A stretch of 61,949 bases of DNA from Treponema sp. (GCA_031266875.1 JAISAE010000024.1:1-61949), one strand, 5' to 3'. Positions 51,842-61,288 are shown, counted from the first letter of the stretch. The notes: a model not told the origin generated them from the letters alone. Numbers and translations are program-made.

Positions 51842-52708
51842 TTAATAACCCTCCGCCAGTTTGTTTAAGATGGGGCCTAAGTCGCCTTGAATGACGGCGG
51901 CGCGGTCTTCTTCGTGTATCAGGGATATTTCGATTACATTCAAGTTTATGCGTATCATTTCGGCGTATTTCCGCATCATAAACAGGAATTCAAATTCGTA
52001 GCGGATTATACGGGGGGTGTTAAAGCCTACTCCGAGTTCGAGGAACAGCATTTTTTTACCCCGGTTCGCGTCCAGGAAGTCATTAAGCATGTCATATTTT
52101 TCTATCCAGGGTTTTTCAACAAAAATTTTGTTCATTCGTACATTGGGGACTAAGGGGCTGCCGCAATGGGGGCAGCGGGGGATGTCGGCGGTAGGTATTG
52201 AAAAATCGTTATCGCCGATGTGGGAGAGGATTTGTTTTACCGTTTGTTCGTTGGAGTAGCGTTCATCAGTACAGGGGATTGAGCATTGAAAAAATGACAA
52301 GTCCCCCTGGGGGAAGCAGATTTTTTCGGGGTCAAAACCGGACTTGATAAACTGCCCATCGGTATTGGTGGTAAGGATGACGTGGTTTTTGTCTTTGACT
52401 ATGCGGTATAAATCAAGGTAGGGTTTTCCCGGCGGGTAGCCATAGCGTATGGCGGCGATAGACTTAACCCAATAGGCGTATTGTTCTTCCGGGGTGGGGA
52501 AGCGGTAAAAGTCGGCTTCGTTGATGGTCTTGAGGCCGTAGCGGTCATGATAGCCGGGGAACAGGGTATTGAAGGTATCGGTATTGTCATAGGCCAGTCC
52601 AGCAGCGGCGGAGAGACCGGCTCCCGCGCCGATGATGATGGCTTCGGTTTTGTCGAGGGCGGTTTTGATTTTTTGGTATATTTCAGTGTTATTACCGGTT
52701 ATGACCAT
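51842..52708 (-). CDS. Class M-type sirtuin (SirTM-like), orphan
   Basis: SIR2-family NAD-dependent enzyme, 288 aa. The NAD loop is IIIGAGAGLSAAAGL (about residues 25-39). The TQN-D motif reads TTNTDGQFIKSGFD (about 113), and the catalytic-histidine position reads CFPQGDLSFFQC, i.e. Gln instead of His. Zinc cysteines are in FQCSIPC and RCPHCGSPL. The His-to-Gln change and flanking wording match SirTM enzymes, known as protein ADP-ribosyltransferases rather than deacetylases. Typical SirTM operons also contain a macrodomain hydrolase and a lipoylated GcvH-like protein; neither is nearby, so the target is unknown. Confidence 0.8.
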   Translation of the reverse strand: MVITGNNTEIYQKIKTALDKTEAIIIGAGAGLSAAAGLAYDNTDTFNTLFPGYHDRYGLKTINEADFYRFPTPEEQYAYWVKSIAAIRYGYPPGKPYLDLYRIVKDKNHVILTTNTDGQFIKSGFDPEKICFPQGDLSFFQCSIPCTDERYSNEQTVKQILSHIGDNDFSIPTADIPRCPHCGSPLVPNVRMNKIFVEKPWIEKYDMLNDFLDANRGKKMLFLELGVGFNTPRIIRYEFEFLFMMRKYAEMIRINLNVIEISLIHEEDRAAVIQGDLGPILNKLAEGY

Positions 52709-52715
52709 GTCTGCT

Positions 52716-52746
52716 AAAAAGGGCTGCCAGCTATTTTTGGGACAGC
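52716..52746 (-). terminator. Terminator of the fructan operon
   Basis: On the minus strand an imperfect hairpin GGCTGTCC ... GGCAGCC followed by CTTTTT, 23 bases beyond the fructokinase stop and just before the sirtuin start. Confidence 0.65.
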
Positions 52747-52768
52747 CTCCCTCCTTTTTAAAGTATCT

Positions 52769-53737
52769 CTAAATTCTTCTAATGCTTTTACGGCAAATTT
52801 CAATTTCGTCTGCTGTGGGTAAAGCGGGAATGGCTCCTTTCTTGGTGGTGGTAAGGCTTCCGACGGCGTTGGCAAAATCAACGATGTCCGCCAATTCTTC
52901 TTGGGAAATGGTTTTAAGTTCCCCACAGCTCTTGTCCCGCAGCCTGAAAAGGACCGCTCCGAGGAAAGCGTCTCCCGCTCCGGTGGTGTCGATGGTTTTT
53001 ACATCGTAGGCAGGAAGATGACCGCTCCCGGCGGTACAACGGTAATACACGCCTTTTACACCTAGCGAAACCAGCACGATGGCGGGGCCTTTTTCCGTGA
53101 GTAGGGAGGCGCCCTTTTCCAATTCTGTTTCTCCGGTGAGCAGGATCATTTCTTCTTCGGAAACTTTTAAAATGTCGGCACCGTCAAGGAGTTTGCCGAT
53201 TTCGGTTTTTGCTTCGGTTTCGTTGGGCCAGAGCAAGGGACGGTAGTTGGGATCGTAGCTGATAATTTTGCCTCTTGATTTCGCGTAATGTACCGCCCCA
53301 TGTACCGTATCCCGGCAGGGCTTGCCGCTTAACGAAACCGAGCCAAAGTGAAACATTTTTGAATCGCTAATTATACTTTTGTTTACTTCTTCCCACCGGA
53401 GCATGAGGTCTGCGCCTTCCCTGCGGTAAAAACTGAAGGATCGGTCGCCGCCTTCGGAAAGGTGGACAAAGGCCAAGGTGGTACGATAGGCCGGATCGAG
53501 TACCAAACCGCCAGTATCGATGCCCGTGCCAACGAGCGTTTGTTCAAGGAAGCGGCCAAATTCATCATCGCCGGTTTTACCGATAAAAGCAGTTTTGCTA
53601 CCAAGTTTGTTCATCATCGCCAGCACATTTGCCGGCGCTCCGCCGGGGTTCCGGGCAAACAGGGCAACGCCCTGATCGTTTACCCCCGATGGAGTAAAGT
53701 CGATTAGCAGTTCGCCTAAGGCACAGACATCGAACAT
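52769..53737 (-). CDS. PfkB-family fructokinase
   Basis: Phosphorylates fructose released by the operon's GH32 enzymes. N-terminal DVCALGELLIDFTPSG and RNPGGAPANVLAMMNKLGS (PfkB signature 1, about residues 29-47); C-terminal signature 2 with anion hole and catalytic Asp, TIDTTGAGDAFLGAVLFRL (about 246-264). 322 aa, normal. AGGAGG is 5 bases before the ATG. Last gene of the fructan operon, followed by a terminator. Confidence 0.92.
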   Translation of the reverse strand: MFDVCALGELLIDFTPSGVNDQGVALFARNPGGAPANVLAMMNKLGSKTAFIGKTGDDEFGRFLEQTLVGTGIDTGGLVLDPAYRTTLAFVHLSEGGDRSFSFYRREGADLMLRWEEVNKSIISDSKMFHFGSVSLSGKPCRDTVHGAVHYAKSRGKIISYDPNYRPLLWPNETEAKTEIGKLLDGADILKVSEEEMILLTGETELEKGASLLTEKGPAIVLVSLGVKGVYYRCTAGSGHLPAYDVKTIDTTGAGDAFLGAVLFRLRDKSCGELKTISQEELADIVDFANAVGSLTTTKKGAIPALPTADEIEICRKSIRRI

Positions 53738-53838
53738 ATATTCCTCCTAATCTTCTAACCACACCGGTCAAAACCCCACTTTTGCGATACCTAAGCCAGC
53801 GATGTGGACTAAATAAGATGTCGATTTATAGATAAAAC

Positions 53839-55329
53839 CTATAAGCCTAAAGCCCAAGTATTTATCGTTTTAAAAAACGCATCACCGCCTTCTGCCCACA
53901 CACAGGTTTTCTGATTTACGTGCAGGGGATAAACCTTATTGGACATGGTGGTCATTCCTTCGTCGGTAAAAATCTCAATTGAAGAGATGTCCGAAAAAAG
54001 ATGCACAATACAGGTACTTCCGGTTAATAATAAATCACATTCTTTGATCCCCCTGGAATATCCATCGTCTGAGTTATTCCGATCAAAGCGCAGTTTTTTC
54101 GTTGAAAAGTCAACGGTTACAACGGTATATTTTTCCGTGTTTGCGCGTAACAATATATGCAGTTTTTGGGCCGCAGTTTGAGTCAAATCAATTTCCATCT
54201 TTAATTCAAAAGAAACCGGATCAGAACAGGGTATCGAAATTTTTTCAGTCCCAACTTTAAGCCCGACGATTTTTTTTTTGTTTTTGCGTAACATCTCAAG
54301 TTCACAAACCGGTTTGGAAATTAATTTGTTCGCTTGGTCCAGTGTAACGGTCCGGGGCAGAGCCATGCATCCGCACCAGCCTTCCTGAGCAGTGGGGCCA
54401 AAATCTTTCCACCAGGACATCCAGTCCCAGCCGTTTTGCCATGCCATAAGAATCCGCCTGCCCCCATCGTCCAGCATTGATTGGACGGCGTAATACTCAC
54501 AGCCCCAGTCAATCTCTCCGTCACCTAAAATATTAAAACGCGGAACATCAAAATCCATTTCGCCTGTCAGATATACCGCCTTTCTTCCTCCCATAAACAT
54601 TGGCGAAAAGGTAAGTATCCATTTCCCGTCTAGGGGGAACAAATCGGGACATTCCCACATTGTTCCGTATCTGCCTTCAGATCGGGCAATTATCCCGCAG
54701 TATTCCCATTTTTTCAAATTTTCGGAACGGTAGAGGCAGGCACAGCCTTCACCGCCGTGCCAAGCACCTTTTCCCAAAGAAGCCCCCAGAACCATATACC
54801 AGAGACCGTTATGCCGTATAACTCTAGGGTCCCGAAAATCCGCCGAGATTCCTTCCGGGACACTGGCAATAACCGGGTTATCCTGATATTTTTGAAAGCT
54901 GATTCCCCCATCGCGGCTATGCGCCATACATTGGGTCTGTATAAAACCATCTCCATGATTGGCGGTAGCGGTGTAAAAAGCGCATAACGCATCATTTTCG
55001 TCTACAACAATGGAACCGGAAAAAACGCCGCCCTGGGGATGGTCGTCATAAACCTCGCTGGGGGCTAGTGCGACAGGCTGATGCTGCCAATGCAACAAGT
55101 CGGCGCTGGTCGCGTGTCCCCAATGCATAGCACCCCAAACGGCGGCATAAGGATTATGCTGATAAAACAAATGATACGTTCCCCGTCGCCAGATGCAGCC
55201 ATTGGGATCGTTCAGCCAGCCAGCGGGGGCCATAAAGTGATAGTGCTGACGAAAACGGCCCTTTGATGCCAGCGGTGCGCTCTTGTCAATGGCTTCCTGG
55301 GCTTTTCGTAACGATTCTGAATGGGTCAT
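53839..55329 (-). CDS. GH32 sucrose/fructan hydrolase
   Basis: Beta-fructosidase (sucrose- or sucrose-6-phosphate hydrolase type), 496 aa, cleaving sucrose or fructo-oligosaccharides. The GH32 triad is visible: nucleophile Asp41 in GWLNDPNGCIW, the transition-state Asp in DFRDPRVIRH (about 165) and the acid/base Glu in MWECPDLFPL (about 224). The C-terminal beta-sandwich is present (FELKMEIDLTQTAAQKL). There is no signal peptide, so it acts in the cytoplasm after uptake. AAAGAGAG precedes the ATG. It lies between the permease and fructokinase genes. Confidence 0.93.
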   Translation of the reverse strand: MTHSESLRKAQEAIDKSAPLASKGRFRQHYHFMAPAGWLNDPNGCIWRRGTYHLFYQHNPYAAVWGAMHWGHATSADLLHWQHQPVALAPSEVYDDHPQGGVFSGSIVVDENDALCAFYTATANHGDGFIQTQCMAHSRDGGISFQKYQDNPVIASVPEGISADFRDPRVIRHNGLWYMVLGASLGKGAWHGGEGCACLYRSENLKKWEYCGIIARSEGRYGTMWECPDLFPLDGKWILTFSPMFMGGRKAVYLTGEMDFDVPRFNILGDGEIDWGCEYYAVQSMLDDGGRRILMAWQNGWDWMSWWKDFGPTAQEGWCGCMALPRTVTLDQANKLISKPVCELEMLRKNKKKIVGLKVGTEKISIPCSDPVSFELKMEIDLTQTAAQKLHILLRANTEKYTVVTVDFSTKKLRFDRNNSDDGYSRGIKECDLLLTGSTCIVHLFSDISSIEIFTDEGMTTMSNKVYPLHVNQKTCVWAEGGDAFFKTINTWALGL

Positions 55330-55351
55330 ACAAACTCTCTTTATTTGAAGA

Positions 55352-56179
55352 TTAGCCTTTAGTTGCTCCCTGAGTCATACCGGCAGTAACCTTGTTATTC
55401 AATGCGAAATAGATGATCATGGGTGGCAGAATTGAAATGGCGATAGCGGCAAACGTAGATCCCCAATCCACATTTCCAAAAGCCCCGACATAATCCCGAA
55501 GTCCAATGGCAACAGTCTTGGCGGTGGTTTCACTGATAAACGTATTGGCAAAGATAAAATCATTCCAGATAAGAATGAAATATATTGACGAAACAGTGAT
55601 TACGGTGTTGGAACTCAGAGGAAAAATTATCTGGAAGAAGATGCGGTAACTAGAGCAACCGTCAATAATGGCGGCTTCTATAAGCTCGTTAGGTATAAAA
55701 ATGTAGAAATTCAAAAAGATCATCACCGTAAGGGGGAGCGCAAAACCCACCTGGGGAAGGATGATGGAAAAGCTGGTGTTCAAGATGTTTAATCGGCTGT
55801 AGAAAATGAAAAGCGGAATAAGGGTAATCTGAACCGGAATCATGATGCCGAGAGAGAAAAACGCATAAATCTTTTTTGATATTTTAAACGCGAATTTTGA
55901 AAGGGAGAAAGCGGCGGTAGAGCTCAAGAACACAATGAGAATGATGGATATGGCTGTTACCTTTAAACTGTTGATCATGTACATTCCTATTTTACCGTCT
56001 CCTGTCACTTTTACATAATTCGTCAAGGTAAGTTTTTGCGGCAAGGAAAATGGAGCCGTATTAAGTTCCGTGACCGGTTTCAGGCTCGCCATAAAAAGCC
56101 AAATGACCGGATAGATTTGTATAATCACCAATATAACGATACCGGTTATTACCAGTAATTTAGTGATTTTCTTTTTCAT
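55352..56179 (-). CDS. Sugar ABC permease, MalG type
   Basis: Inner-membrane permease of a CUT1 sugar importer, 275 aa with six hydrophobic helices. The EAA loop is NELIEAAIIDGCSSYRIFFQIIFPLS (about residues 175-200), the contact to the ATPase. AAAGGAG inside the end of the preceding gene gives a clear start at 56179. Forms a pair with the MalF-type permease one base upstream. Confidence 0.93.
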   Translation of the reverse strand: MKKKITKLLVITGIVILVIIQIYPVIWLFMASLKPVTELNTAPFSLPQKLTLTNYVKVTGDGKIGMYMINSLKVTAISIILIVFLSSTAAFSLSKFAFKISKKIYAFFSLGIMIPVQITLIPLFIFYSRLNILNTSFSIILPQVGFALPLTVMIFLNFYIFIPNELIEAAIIDGCSSYRIFFQIIFPLSSNTVITVSSIYFILIWNDFIFANTFISETTAKTVAIGLRDYVGAFGNVDWGSTFAAIAISILPPMIIYFALNNKVTAGMTQGATKG

Positions 56180-56180
56180 G

Positions 56181-57059
56181 TTATCCGTTCTCCTTTTGAG
56201 TACGGCTAAATAAATGCAATACAGAGATAACCAGAATGCTCTCCAGAATTATGAATACCGCCAATGCACTTCCATAGCCGTATTGATTGCTACCAAAGGC
56301 TTTTTTATACATATATGTAGACATAAGTTCACTTACATTTCCAGGGCCGCCGTTGGTAAGCAGATAGGGTATATCAAATCCGCGTAGAGAGCCGGTAAGA
56401 CACATTGTAAACGCAAGGATAATGACCGGCTTTATCATGGGAAATTTAATGTGCCATAACAGAAGCCAACCGACAGCACCGTCTATATGAGCTGCTTCTA
56501 TAATTTCACTATCCAGAGATAGTAACGCCGCATAAAAGATAACCATATACATGCCGGTAAAACGCCAGCCTTCAGGAATTGAAACCATAATAAGTACAGT
56601 CTTGACATTGGTAAGCCACGAATTGGCCAAATGCCCAAGCCCTATGCGTTCCAAAGTCTGGTTGATTATCCCCAACGGCTCTGTAGCATACATGCTTCTA
56701 AAAAGCTGGGTTATAGCCACAGTGGTAATAATACACGGGATATAATAAAGTGTCTTTACTAATGCAGGATGTTTTAAATTACACAGAAGTATCGCGAAAA
56801 ACATACCTATGCTGATCTGCATAGAGACCACGACTATCAAATATACAAGGTTATTTACAAAGGCAATATAAAAAATCCTGTCTTTGAAAAGCGATATATA
56901 ATTGGAGATGCCGGCAAATTTCCATGTGCCAATACCGTTCCATTGGACCATACTCAATCCCAGCGATTGAACAATAGGAAAAAATACTGCAAAAAGGTAA
57001 AAGGCAATGGCTGGCAATAGAAATACCAAATATGCTTTTTTATCCTTTAATATTCCCAT
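56181..57059 (-). CDS. Sugar ABC permease, MalF type
   Basis: Second CUT1 permease, 292 aa, six helices, EAA loop SEIIEAAHIDGAVGWLLLWHIKFPM (about residues 185-210). The start is the ATG at 57059 because AAGGAG lies 7 bases upstream; a TTG at 57077 would place that site inside the coding frame. No ATPase gene is in the operon, so a shared MsmK-like ATPase encoded elsewhere must energise it. Confidence 0.92.
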   Translation of the reverse strand: MGILKDKKAYLVFLLPAIAFYLFAVFFPIVQSLGLSMVQWNGIGTWKFAGISNYISLFKDRIFYIAFVNNLVYLIVVVSMQISIGMFFAILLCNLKHPALVKTLYYIPCIITTVAITQLFRSMYATEPLGIINQTLERIGLGHLANSWLTNVKTVLIMVSIPEGWRFTGMYMVIFYAALLSLDSEIIEAAHIDGAVGWLLLWHIKFPMIKPVIILAFTMCLTGSLRGFDIPYLLTNGGPGNVSELMSTYMYKKAFGSNQYGYGSALAVFIILESILVISVLHLFSRTQKENG

Positions 57060-57136
57060 ACAATTTCTCCTTGCCAAATGATTGACAGGGCAGGTGTCGG
57101 TCTAAATCGCGGTAGTTCCCTGCCCCATCAATGTTA

Positions 57137-58414
57137 CTATTCTGACGTATTCGCCTGAATCGCGGCATCCACAAGGGCTGCGTATTGTTCAGCGTTCATG
57201 TCTCCTGACGCAAGAAGCAGCAAGTTGTCCTGTATTACCCGGTTTGAATCAGAGTCCAAATACGTATCCCAGGGTTTAAGGAAATTGGTTCCTACATTGT
57301 TCATGTCATCTTGAATCCGCAGATACAAATCCGTAAATCGGGTATCCTTCGGCAGTTCGGTTTTAATGGGCGACATCTGCATACGGCCAGCGTAAATCTT
57401 TCCATAATTGTCAATCAGGTAACTGATGAAGTCCTTTGTCTTGGAATCAAAGGTCTTTTGGTTGAAGGCCATGCCAATACCCGAATTTACACAGAACTCG
57501 TTTGCCTGTGTTTTTGCGCTGGGTATCATGGGAAGATAGAAATAATCTATTTCTCCTTTGGTGTAGGCGTCAAGCATCGCCTTTTGTTCCCAATCTCCTA
57601 TGTAGTACATGGCCGACTTTCCCGCCAAAAACATGGATTGGGCAGTAGCATAATCGGTAGCGCCAAAGCCTTGGTTGAAATATTGCCCGATATTCCGTGT
57701 AAACTGGATCGCCTGTATACCAATATCATCTGACATTTTCCGTTTGCCGTCCCGGAGGGCGATGATATAATCATTGCCAGTAAGACGGAAAGGAATCATT
57801 GCCAAATAGCGCTGTACCGGCCAGCGATCAATACCGTCTACTGAAATCGGGGTTATGCCGTTTGATTTAAGAGTCCCGCAAATATTCAGCCATTCATCAA
57901 TGGTCTTTGGTGGGGTCAGATTGTATTTGGAAAACATGGTTTTACTGTACCATATCATTTCCACATGATACTCCAACGGCAGCGTATACATAGTACCATC
58001 GGTAAATTCCTGATACCGCAGGGCAATGGGATGATAACTGTCATACCGCCCGACTGTCTTGAGATAGTTCTTGACATCTATCAACATACCTGCGTCAACC
58101 AACTCTTGACAATATGGATCGGCGTCAATATCAATGATGTCCGGCATATTGCCACCCGCTATCAAGGTTTTAAGTTTTTGTAAATAAGAGGGACGGTCCG
58201 CAGTTGTTTCCACTTCCAAAACCCATTTACCTCCATGAAGATCACCGTAGTTTTTTGCGATTTCACGGACAGTCAGATCGATTTCGCCTCCCAGGGGCCG
58301 GGATGCGAGCCATTTAACCGTAACGGCTTCGCTCTCTTTTTCTTTGCCGCCGCCACATGCCGCCATCAGTACCAGCACAACCACACCCAATACCAGCGCA
58401 TTTTGCTTTTTCAT
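57137..58414 (-). CDS. Sugar-binding lipoprotein of the fructan ABC importer
   Basis: Extracellular solute-binding protein family 1, 425 aa. Lipobox LMAAC with the acylated Cys20, followed by GGGKEKES. The family pattern is seen in ADRPSYLQKLKTLIAGGNMPDIIDIDADPYC (about residues 70-100) and SMFLAGKSAMYYIGDWEQKA (about 255-275). In the operon with two permeases and two GH32-type enzymes, its ligand is inferred to be sucrose, fructo-oligosaccharide or levan fragments. Confidence 0.92.
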   Translation of the reverse strand: MKKQNALVLGVVVLVLMAACGGGKEKESEAVTVKWLASRPLGGEIDLTVREIAKNYGDLHGGKWVLEVETTADRPSYLQKLKTLIAGGNMPDIIDIDADPYCQELVDAGMLIDVKNYLKTVGRYDSYHPIALRYQEFTDGTMYTLPLEYHVEMIWYSKTMFSKYNLTPPKTIDEWLNICGTLKSNGITPISVDGIDRWPVQRYLAMIPFRLTGNDYIIALRDGKRKMSDDIGIQAIQFTRNIGQYFNQGFGATDYATAQSMFLAGKSAMYYIGDWEQKAMLDAYTKGEIDYFYLPMIPSAKTQANEFCVNSGIGMAFNQKTFDSKTKDFISYLIDNYGKIYAGRMQMSPIKTELPKDTRFTDLYLRIQDDMNNVGTNFLKPWDTYLDSDSNRVIQDNLLLLASGDMNAEQYAALVDAAIQANTSE

Positions 58415-58434
58415 TTTTTCTCCTCCTCCAAATA

Positions 58435-59883
58435 TTAATTAAGGGTATTAATGGTACATACCCTAATATGCATTTCATCCTGTACAATATACGGCCCACC
58501 GTATCCGCCCTTGAAATTGTAAAGTGGTGCCGAAAGAACCGTTTCACCGTTGATATACACTACGGCAATTTCTTTTTCGCGGATTATTTTGAACCGGTAA
58601 ACAGGCCGCTTTTTGAACCGTACCGCCGTTTCCAGCATATATGGTTTATCCCCGGCAATTTGCCACTGATATTTCCCCGGCGAAATTCGCGGCCAGAGAT
58701 CCCAGGCGGCGATTCCTGAAACAGAGTCCATCCGCAGAAAATAACCGTTCTCCATACCAGGATCAGTATGCAATGCGATACCGAATTCGCTCTCTCCCCC
58801 AACTTCAAGTTCCAAATCCAAAGCGAAACAATCTCCATGAACCGGCGTCAGGGCGGCTCCTAAAGTATGAGAACGGAATTTGCAACCTGTTTGTGCGGGG
58901 ATTTTTTCTGCGTTAAAAAAAGACCATGATTCCACAGGCTGTTTTTTACTATAAAAAGCCGCAGGCGCTTCAGGCGGGGCAACTCTCAATAATCTGGTGG
59001 CGGGATCTTGTTTAATCTCGTGGATCATCATCGTCCCTCCCCAGTCCCAATCTCCCTGATCGACGGCGCCGGATTTGCTGGCTATCCAGCCAAAGGCAAA
59101 ACGCCGTTTGCCGTCAGACGCAGTTTTAATCGCGTAATTGGCACGGCTGTCGAAACTGTCCTGTGCCGGAATAATCCAGGGACCTCCGAGGCTGCGGCTC
59201 ATGCGGTAATGGGTAACGAACCGGTCCGAAAAAGTGGAAAACACCAGATACCAGAAACCGTTCATATAAAAAAGTTCAGGACATTCCATAGTGATATACA
59301 TATTCGGGGCATAGAAAGGTTCCGCGTAATCCCATCGTTTCAGGTCGACGGACTTGCACAGGGCTATACAGCCTCCCCTGTGGCTTCCACCGCTTTTCAG
59401 ACGGGCGGCCAGGAGCATCCAATAGCAGTGTTCTTCTTCGTTCCAGAATACAAAAGGGTCCCTCCAGTCAAAGTTTCCATATAATTTGTCATCGGCTTGG
59501 AAAATGAACGATTCATCGGTCTCCAGGTGGAACAGATCCTTTCCTTTGGCAACCATGATGGATTGGCGGGATTCTCCATTAAAACGGTACTGGTCATTAA
59601 ATGCGGTATAATATGCGTAATAAAGCCCGTCAATGCCTTTAATCACCGAGCCGGTATAGATATTTTTATTGGGCTGATTGTCCCCGCCACGGGCAATAGC
59701 CTCGCCGTGTTCGGTAAAGTTGACGAAATCCCGGGTTGTTACCAAGTACCATGTGGTTTCTTCGGCATATTCCCCTTTTTTTATCCGGGGATCATGTAGA
59801 TAAAAAGCATAATATTGTCCGTCTTCCCAATAGGGAATCAGGTCTCCAACCCATGCGTTTTTGGGACGATAAAACAAATTCAT
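58435..59883 (-). CDS. GH32-like beta-fructosidase, first gene of the operon
   Basis: Second and more divergent GH32/68-clan enzyme, 482 aa. The five-bladed propeller triad is present: Asp14 in WVGDLIPYW (no NDPNG wording), Asp in DWRDPFVFW (about 139) and Glu in MECPELFYM (about 200). The C-terminal ~170 residues form a beta-sandwich (ALDLELEVGGESEFGIAL). No signal peptide. The missing WMNDPNG signature suggests a substrate different from the second enzyme of the operon, perhaps another fructan linkage. Promoter and operators lie directly upstream. Confidence 0.85.
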   Translation of the reverse strand: MNLFYRPKNAWVGDLIPYWEDGQYYAFYLHDPRIKKGEYAEETTWYLVTTRDFVNFTEHGEAIARGGDNQPNKNIYTGSVIKGIDGLYYAYYTAFNDQYRFNGESRQSIMVAKGKDLFHLETDESFIFQADDKLYGNFDWRDPFVFWNEEEHCYWMLLAARLKSGGSHRGGCIALCKSVDLKRWDYAEPFYAPNMYITMECPELFYMNGFWYLVFSTFSDRFVTHYRMSRSLGGPWIIPAQDSFDSRANYAIKTASDGKRRFAFGWIASKSGAVDQGDWDWGGTMMIHEIKQDPATRLLRVAPPEAPAAFYSKKQPVESWSFFNAEKIPAQTGCKFRSHTLGAALTPVHGDCFALDLELEVGGESEFGIALHTDPGMENGYFLRMDSVSGIAAWDLWPRISPGKYQWQIAGDKPYMLETAVRFKKRPVYRFKIIREKEIAVVYINGETVLSAPLYNFKGGYGGPYIVQDEMHIRVCTINTLN

Positions 59884-59932
59884 TCTATAAAATCCCCTTT
59901 GTATATATGCACCTATTTATGTCAAATAAATA

Positions 59933-59948
59933 TAGTGCATTTGCATTA
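59933..59948. promoter_or_regulatory. LacI-type operator O1
   Basis: TAGTGCATTTGCATTA: core TGCATTTGCA as in the full palindrome at 60216. It lies just downstream of the operon's -10 box. Confidence 0.65.
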
Positions 59949-59950
59949 TT

Positions 59951-59979
59951 ATTGTAAAATTAAAATGTGCATTTGTCAA
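59951..59979 (-). promoter_or_regulatory. Promoter of the fructan operon
   Basis: On the minus strand TTGACA (59974-59979), 17-base spacer, TACAAT (59951-59956), about 65 bases before the first gene. Operators O1 and O2 flank or overlap it. Confidence 0.85.
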
Positions 59980-59980
59980 C
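59965..59980. promoter_or_regulatory. LacI-type operator O2
   Basis: ATGTGCATTTGTCAAC: left half identical to the full palindrome, right half degenerate. Overlaps the -35 box of the operon promoter. Confidence 0.6.
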
Positions 59981-60149
59981 TGTCTTTTTTTAAAAAACGT
60001 AAATTTTTTTAAAATTTAACTTGTCGTTTGTGTAGTAAAATGGGCTTCCGGGCTATATTTTATTGTAAAATAATCATATTTGGCTTTTGATCTGGAAAAA
60101 GTCCTTTCTCTCAAAGGCTTATTGATTCTATTATGACAATATTTCAGTT

Positions 60150-60178
60150 TTGTCAATTTTCATCTATAATTGTAATAT
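60150..60178 (+). promoter_or_regulatory. Possible promoter of the lacI-type gene
   Basis: TTGTCA (60150-60155), 17-base spacer, TAATAT (60173-60178). The full operator palindrome lies 37 bases downstream, which fits autoregulation. Confidence 0.5.
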
Positions 60179-60215
60179 TGAATAATCAACAAAAGTATGC
60201 TATTTTGTAATATAA

Positions 60216-60231
60216 ATGTGCATTTGCACAT
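60216..60231. promoter_or_regulatory. LacI-type operator O3 (full palindrome)
   Basis: ATGTGCA-TT-TGCACAT, perfect 7-base arms, 22 bases before the regulator's start codon. Best of the three sites and the pattern that defines O1 and O2. Confidence 0.8.
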
Positions 60232-60253
60232 GAGATAAGGAAGAGAATAATCG

Positions 60254-61288
60254 ATGAAATGTACCATTAATGATATTGCACGGGAACTCGGGTTATCCCG
60301 AAATACTGTTTCAAAGGCTTTAAGTGGTGTTTCTGGGGTTGCGGTAGAAACGCAAAAGATGGTTTTGCAAAAGGCTCGTGAAATGGATTACAAAAAATTT
60401 CTGTTGGAAACAGCCGATCCCAATCCGCAAAATATGGGAGGGACCATCCTTTTTCTAACCCGTTCTTCTGTTTCCTATTCGGACTTCTGGATCAGCGTAA
60501 TGAAAGGAATTGAGGAAGTACTGCATAAAAATAATTTCAATCTGGTCTTAGGGGTAATGAACGGTGAAGATTTTAATAATCTTCGTTTCCCGACTATTTT
60601 GAAAGACAAGATTATTAAAGGCGTAATAGCTATCGAAATATGCAATACCCAAGTTTGCGAGGCTATGCTTGATTTTAACCTCCCTGTTGTAACTATTGAT
60701 ATGCCGGTTAATTACAAATTCCTTCTGGGCAGAATGGATATTATCACCATGGAAAATAAAATCCACATTAAAAATCTTGTACATCAGTTATACAAAAACG
60801 GATGTCGGCGCTTTGCCTTTGCGGGGGATCTTACTTCGGATAATACCGGATGTGGTTTTCAAGACCGTTATGAAGCCATGTGTGAAGCGCTGGGTGAATT
60901 GGGTATTGCCCATGATGAGCGTTGTTCAATAACCCAGGAACCGAATGAATGTTTTATGAATTTCAGTATATTAAAAAGGAAGCTCGAAGCCATGCCCACT
61001 ATGCCGGATGTTTTTTTCTGCGGTAATGACTGGACGGCGTTACATATGATGTATACCTTGCAGGGGCTGGGATACCGGATTCCGCAAGATGTAGAGCTGA
61101 TTGGTTTTGATAATATTCCTGATGCGGAAAAACACAGTCCATCATTGACCACTATCCATACACCTAAAGAGCATTTGGGGAAAACCGCAGCCCGAACTCT
61201 TATTGAGCGTATTCAGAATCCGGAGATTCCTTATTTTTTTACCCAGCTTTCCACTACATTAATTTTGCGAGAGTCCACGTCTTTGTGA
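60254..61288 (+). CDS. LacI-family transcriptional regulator of the fructan operon
   Basis: Sugar-responsive repressor, 344 aa. The N-terminal HTH with hinge is TINDIARELGLSRNTVSKALSGVSG (residues 4-28). A periplasmic-binding-protein-like effector domain follows (TILFLTRSSVSYSDFWISVMKGIEEVL from about 60; DVFFCGNDWTALHMMYTL and GYRIPQDVELIGFDNIPD near 250-285). AAGGAAGAG precedes the ATG. It is divergent from the GH32-like gene and has three matching operators in between, so it very likely controls that operon and itself. Confidence 0.95.
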   Translation: MKCTINDIARELGLSRNTVSKALSGVSGVAVETQKMVLQKAREMDYKKFLLETADPNPQNMGGTILFLTRSSVSYSDFWISVMKGIEEVLHKNNFNLVLGVMNGEDFNNLRFPTILKDKIIKGVIAIEICNTQVCEAMLDFNLPVVTIDMPVNYKFLLGRMDIITMENKIHIKNLVHQLYKNGCRRFAFAGDLTSDNTGCGFQDRYEAMCEALGELGIAHDERCSITQEPNECFMNFSILKRKLEAMPTMPDVFFCGNDWTALHMMYTLQGLGYRIPQDVELIGFDNIPDAEKHSPSLTTIHTPKEHLGKTAARTLIERIQNPEIPYFFTQLSTTLILRESTSL

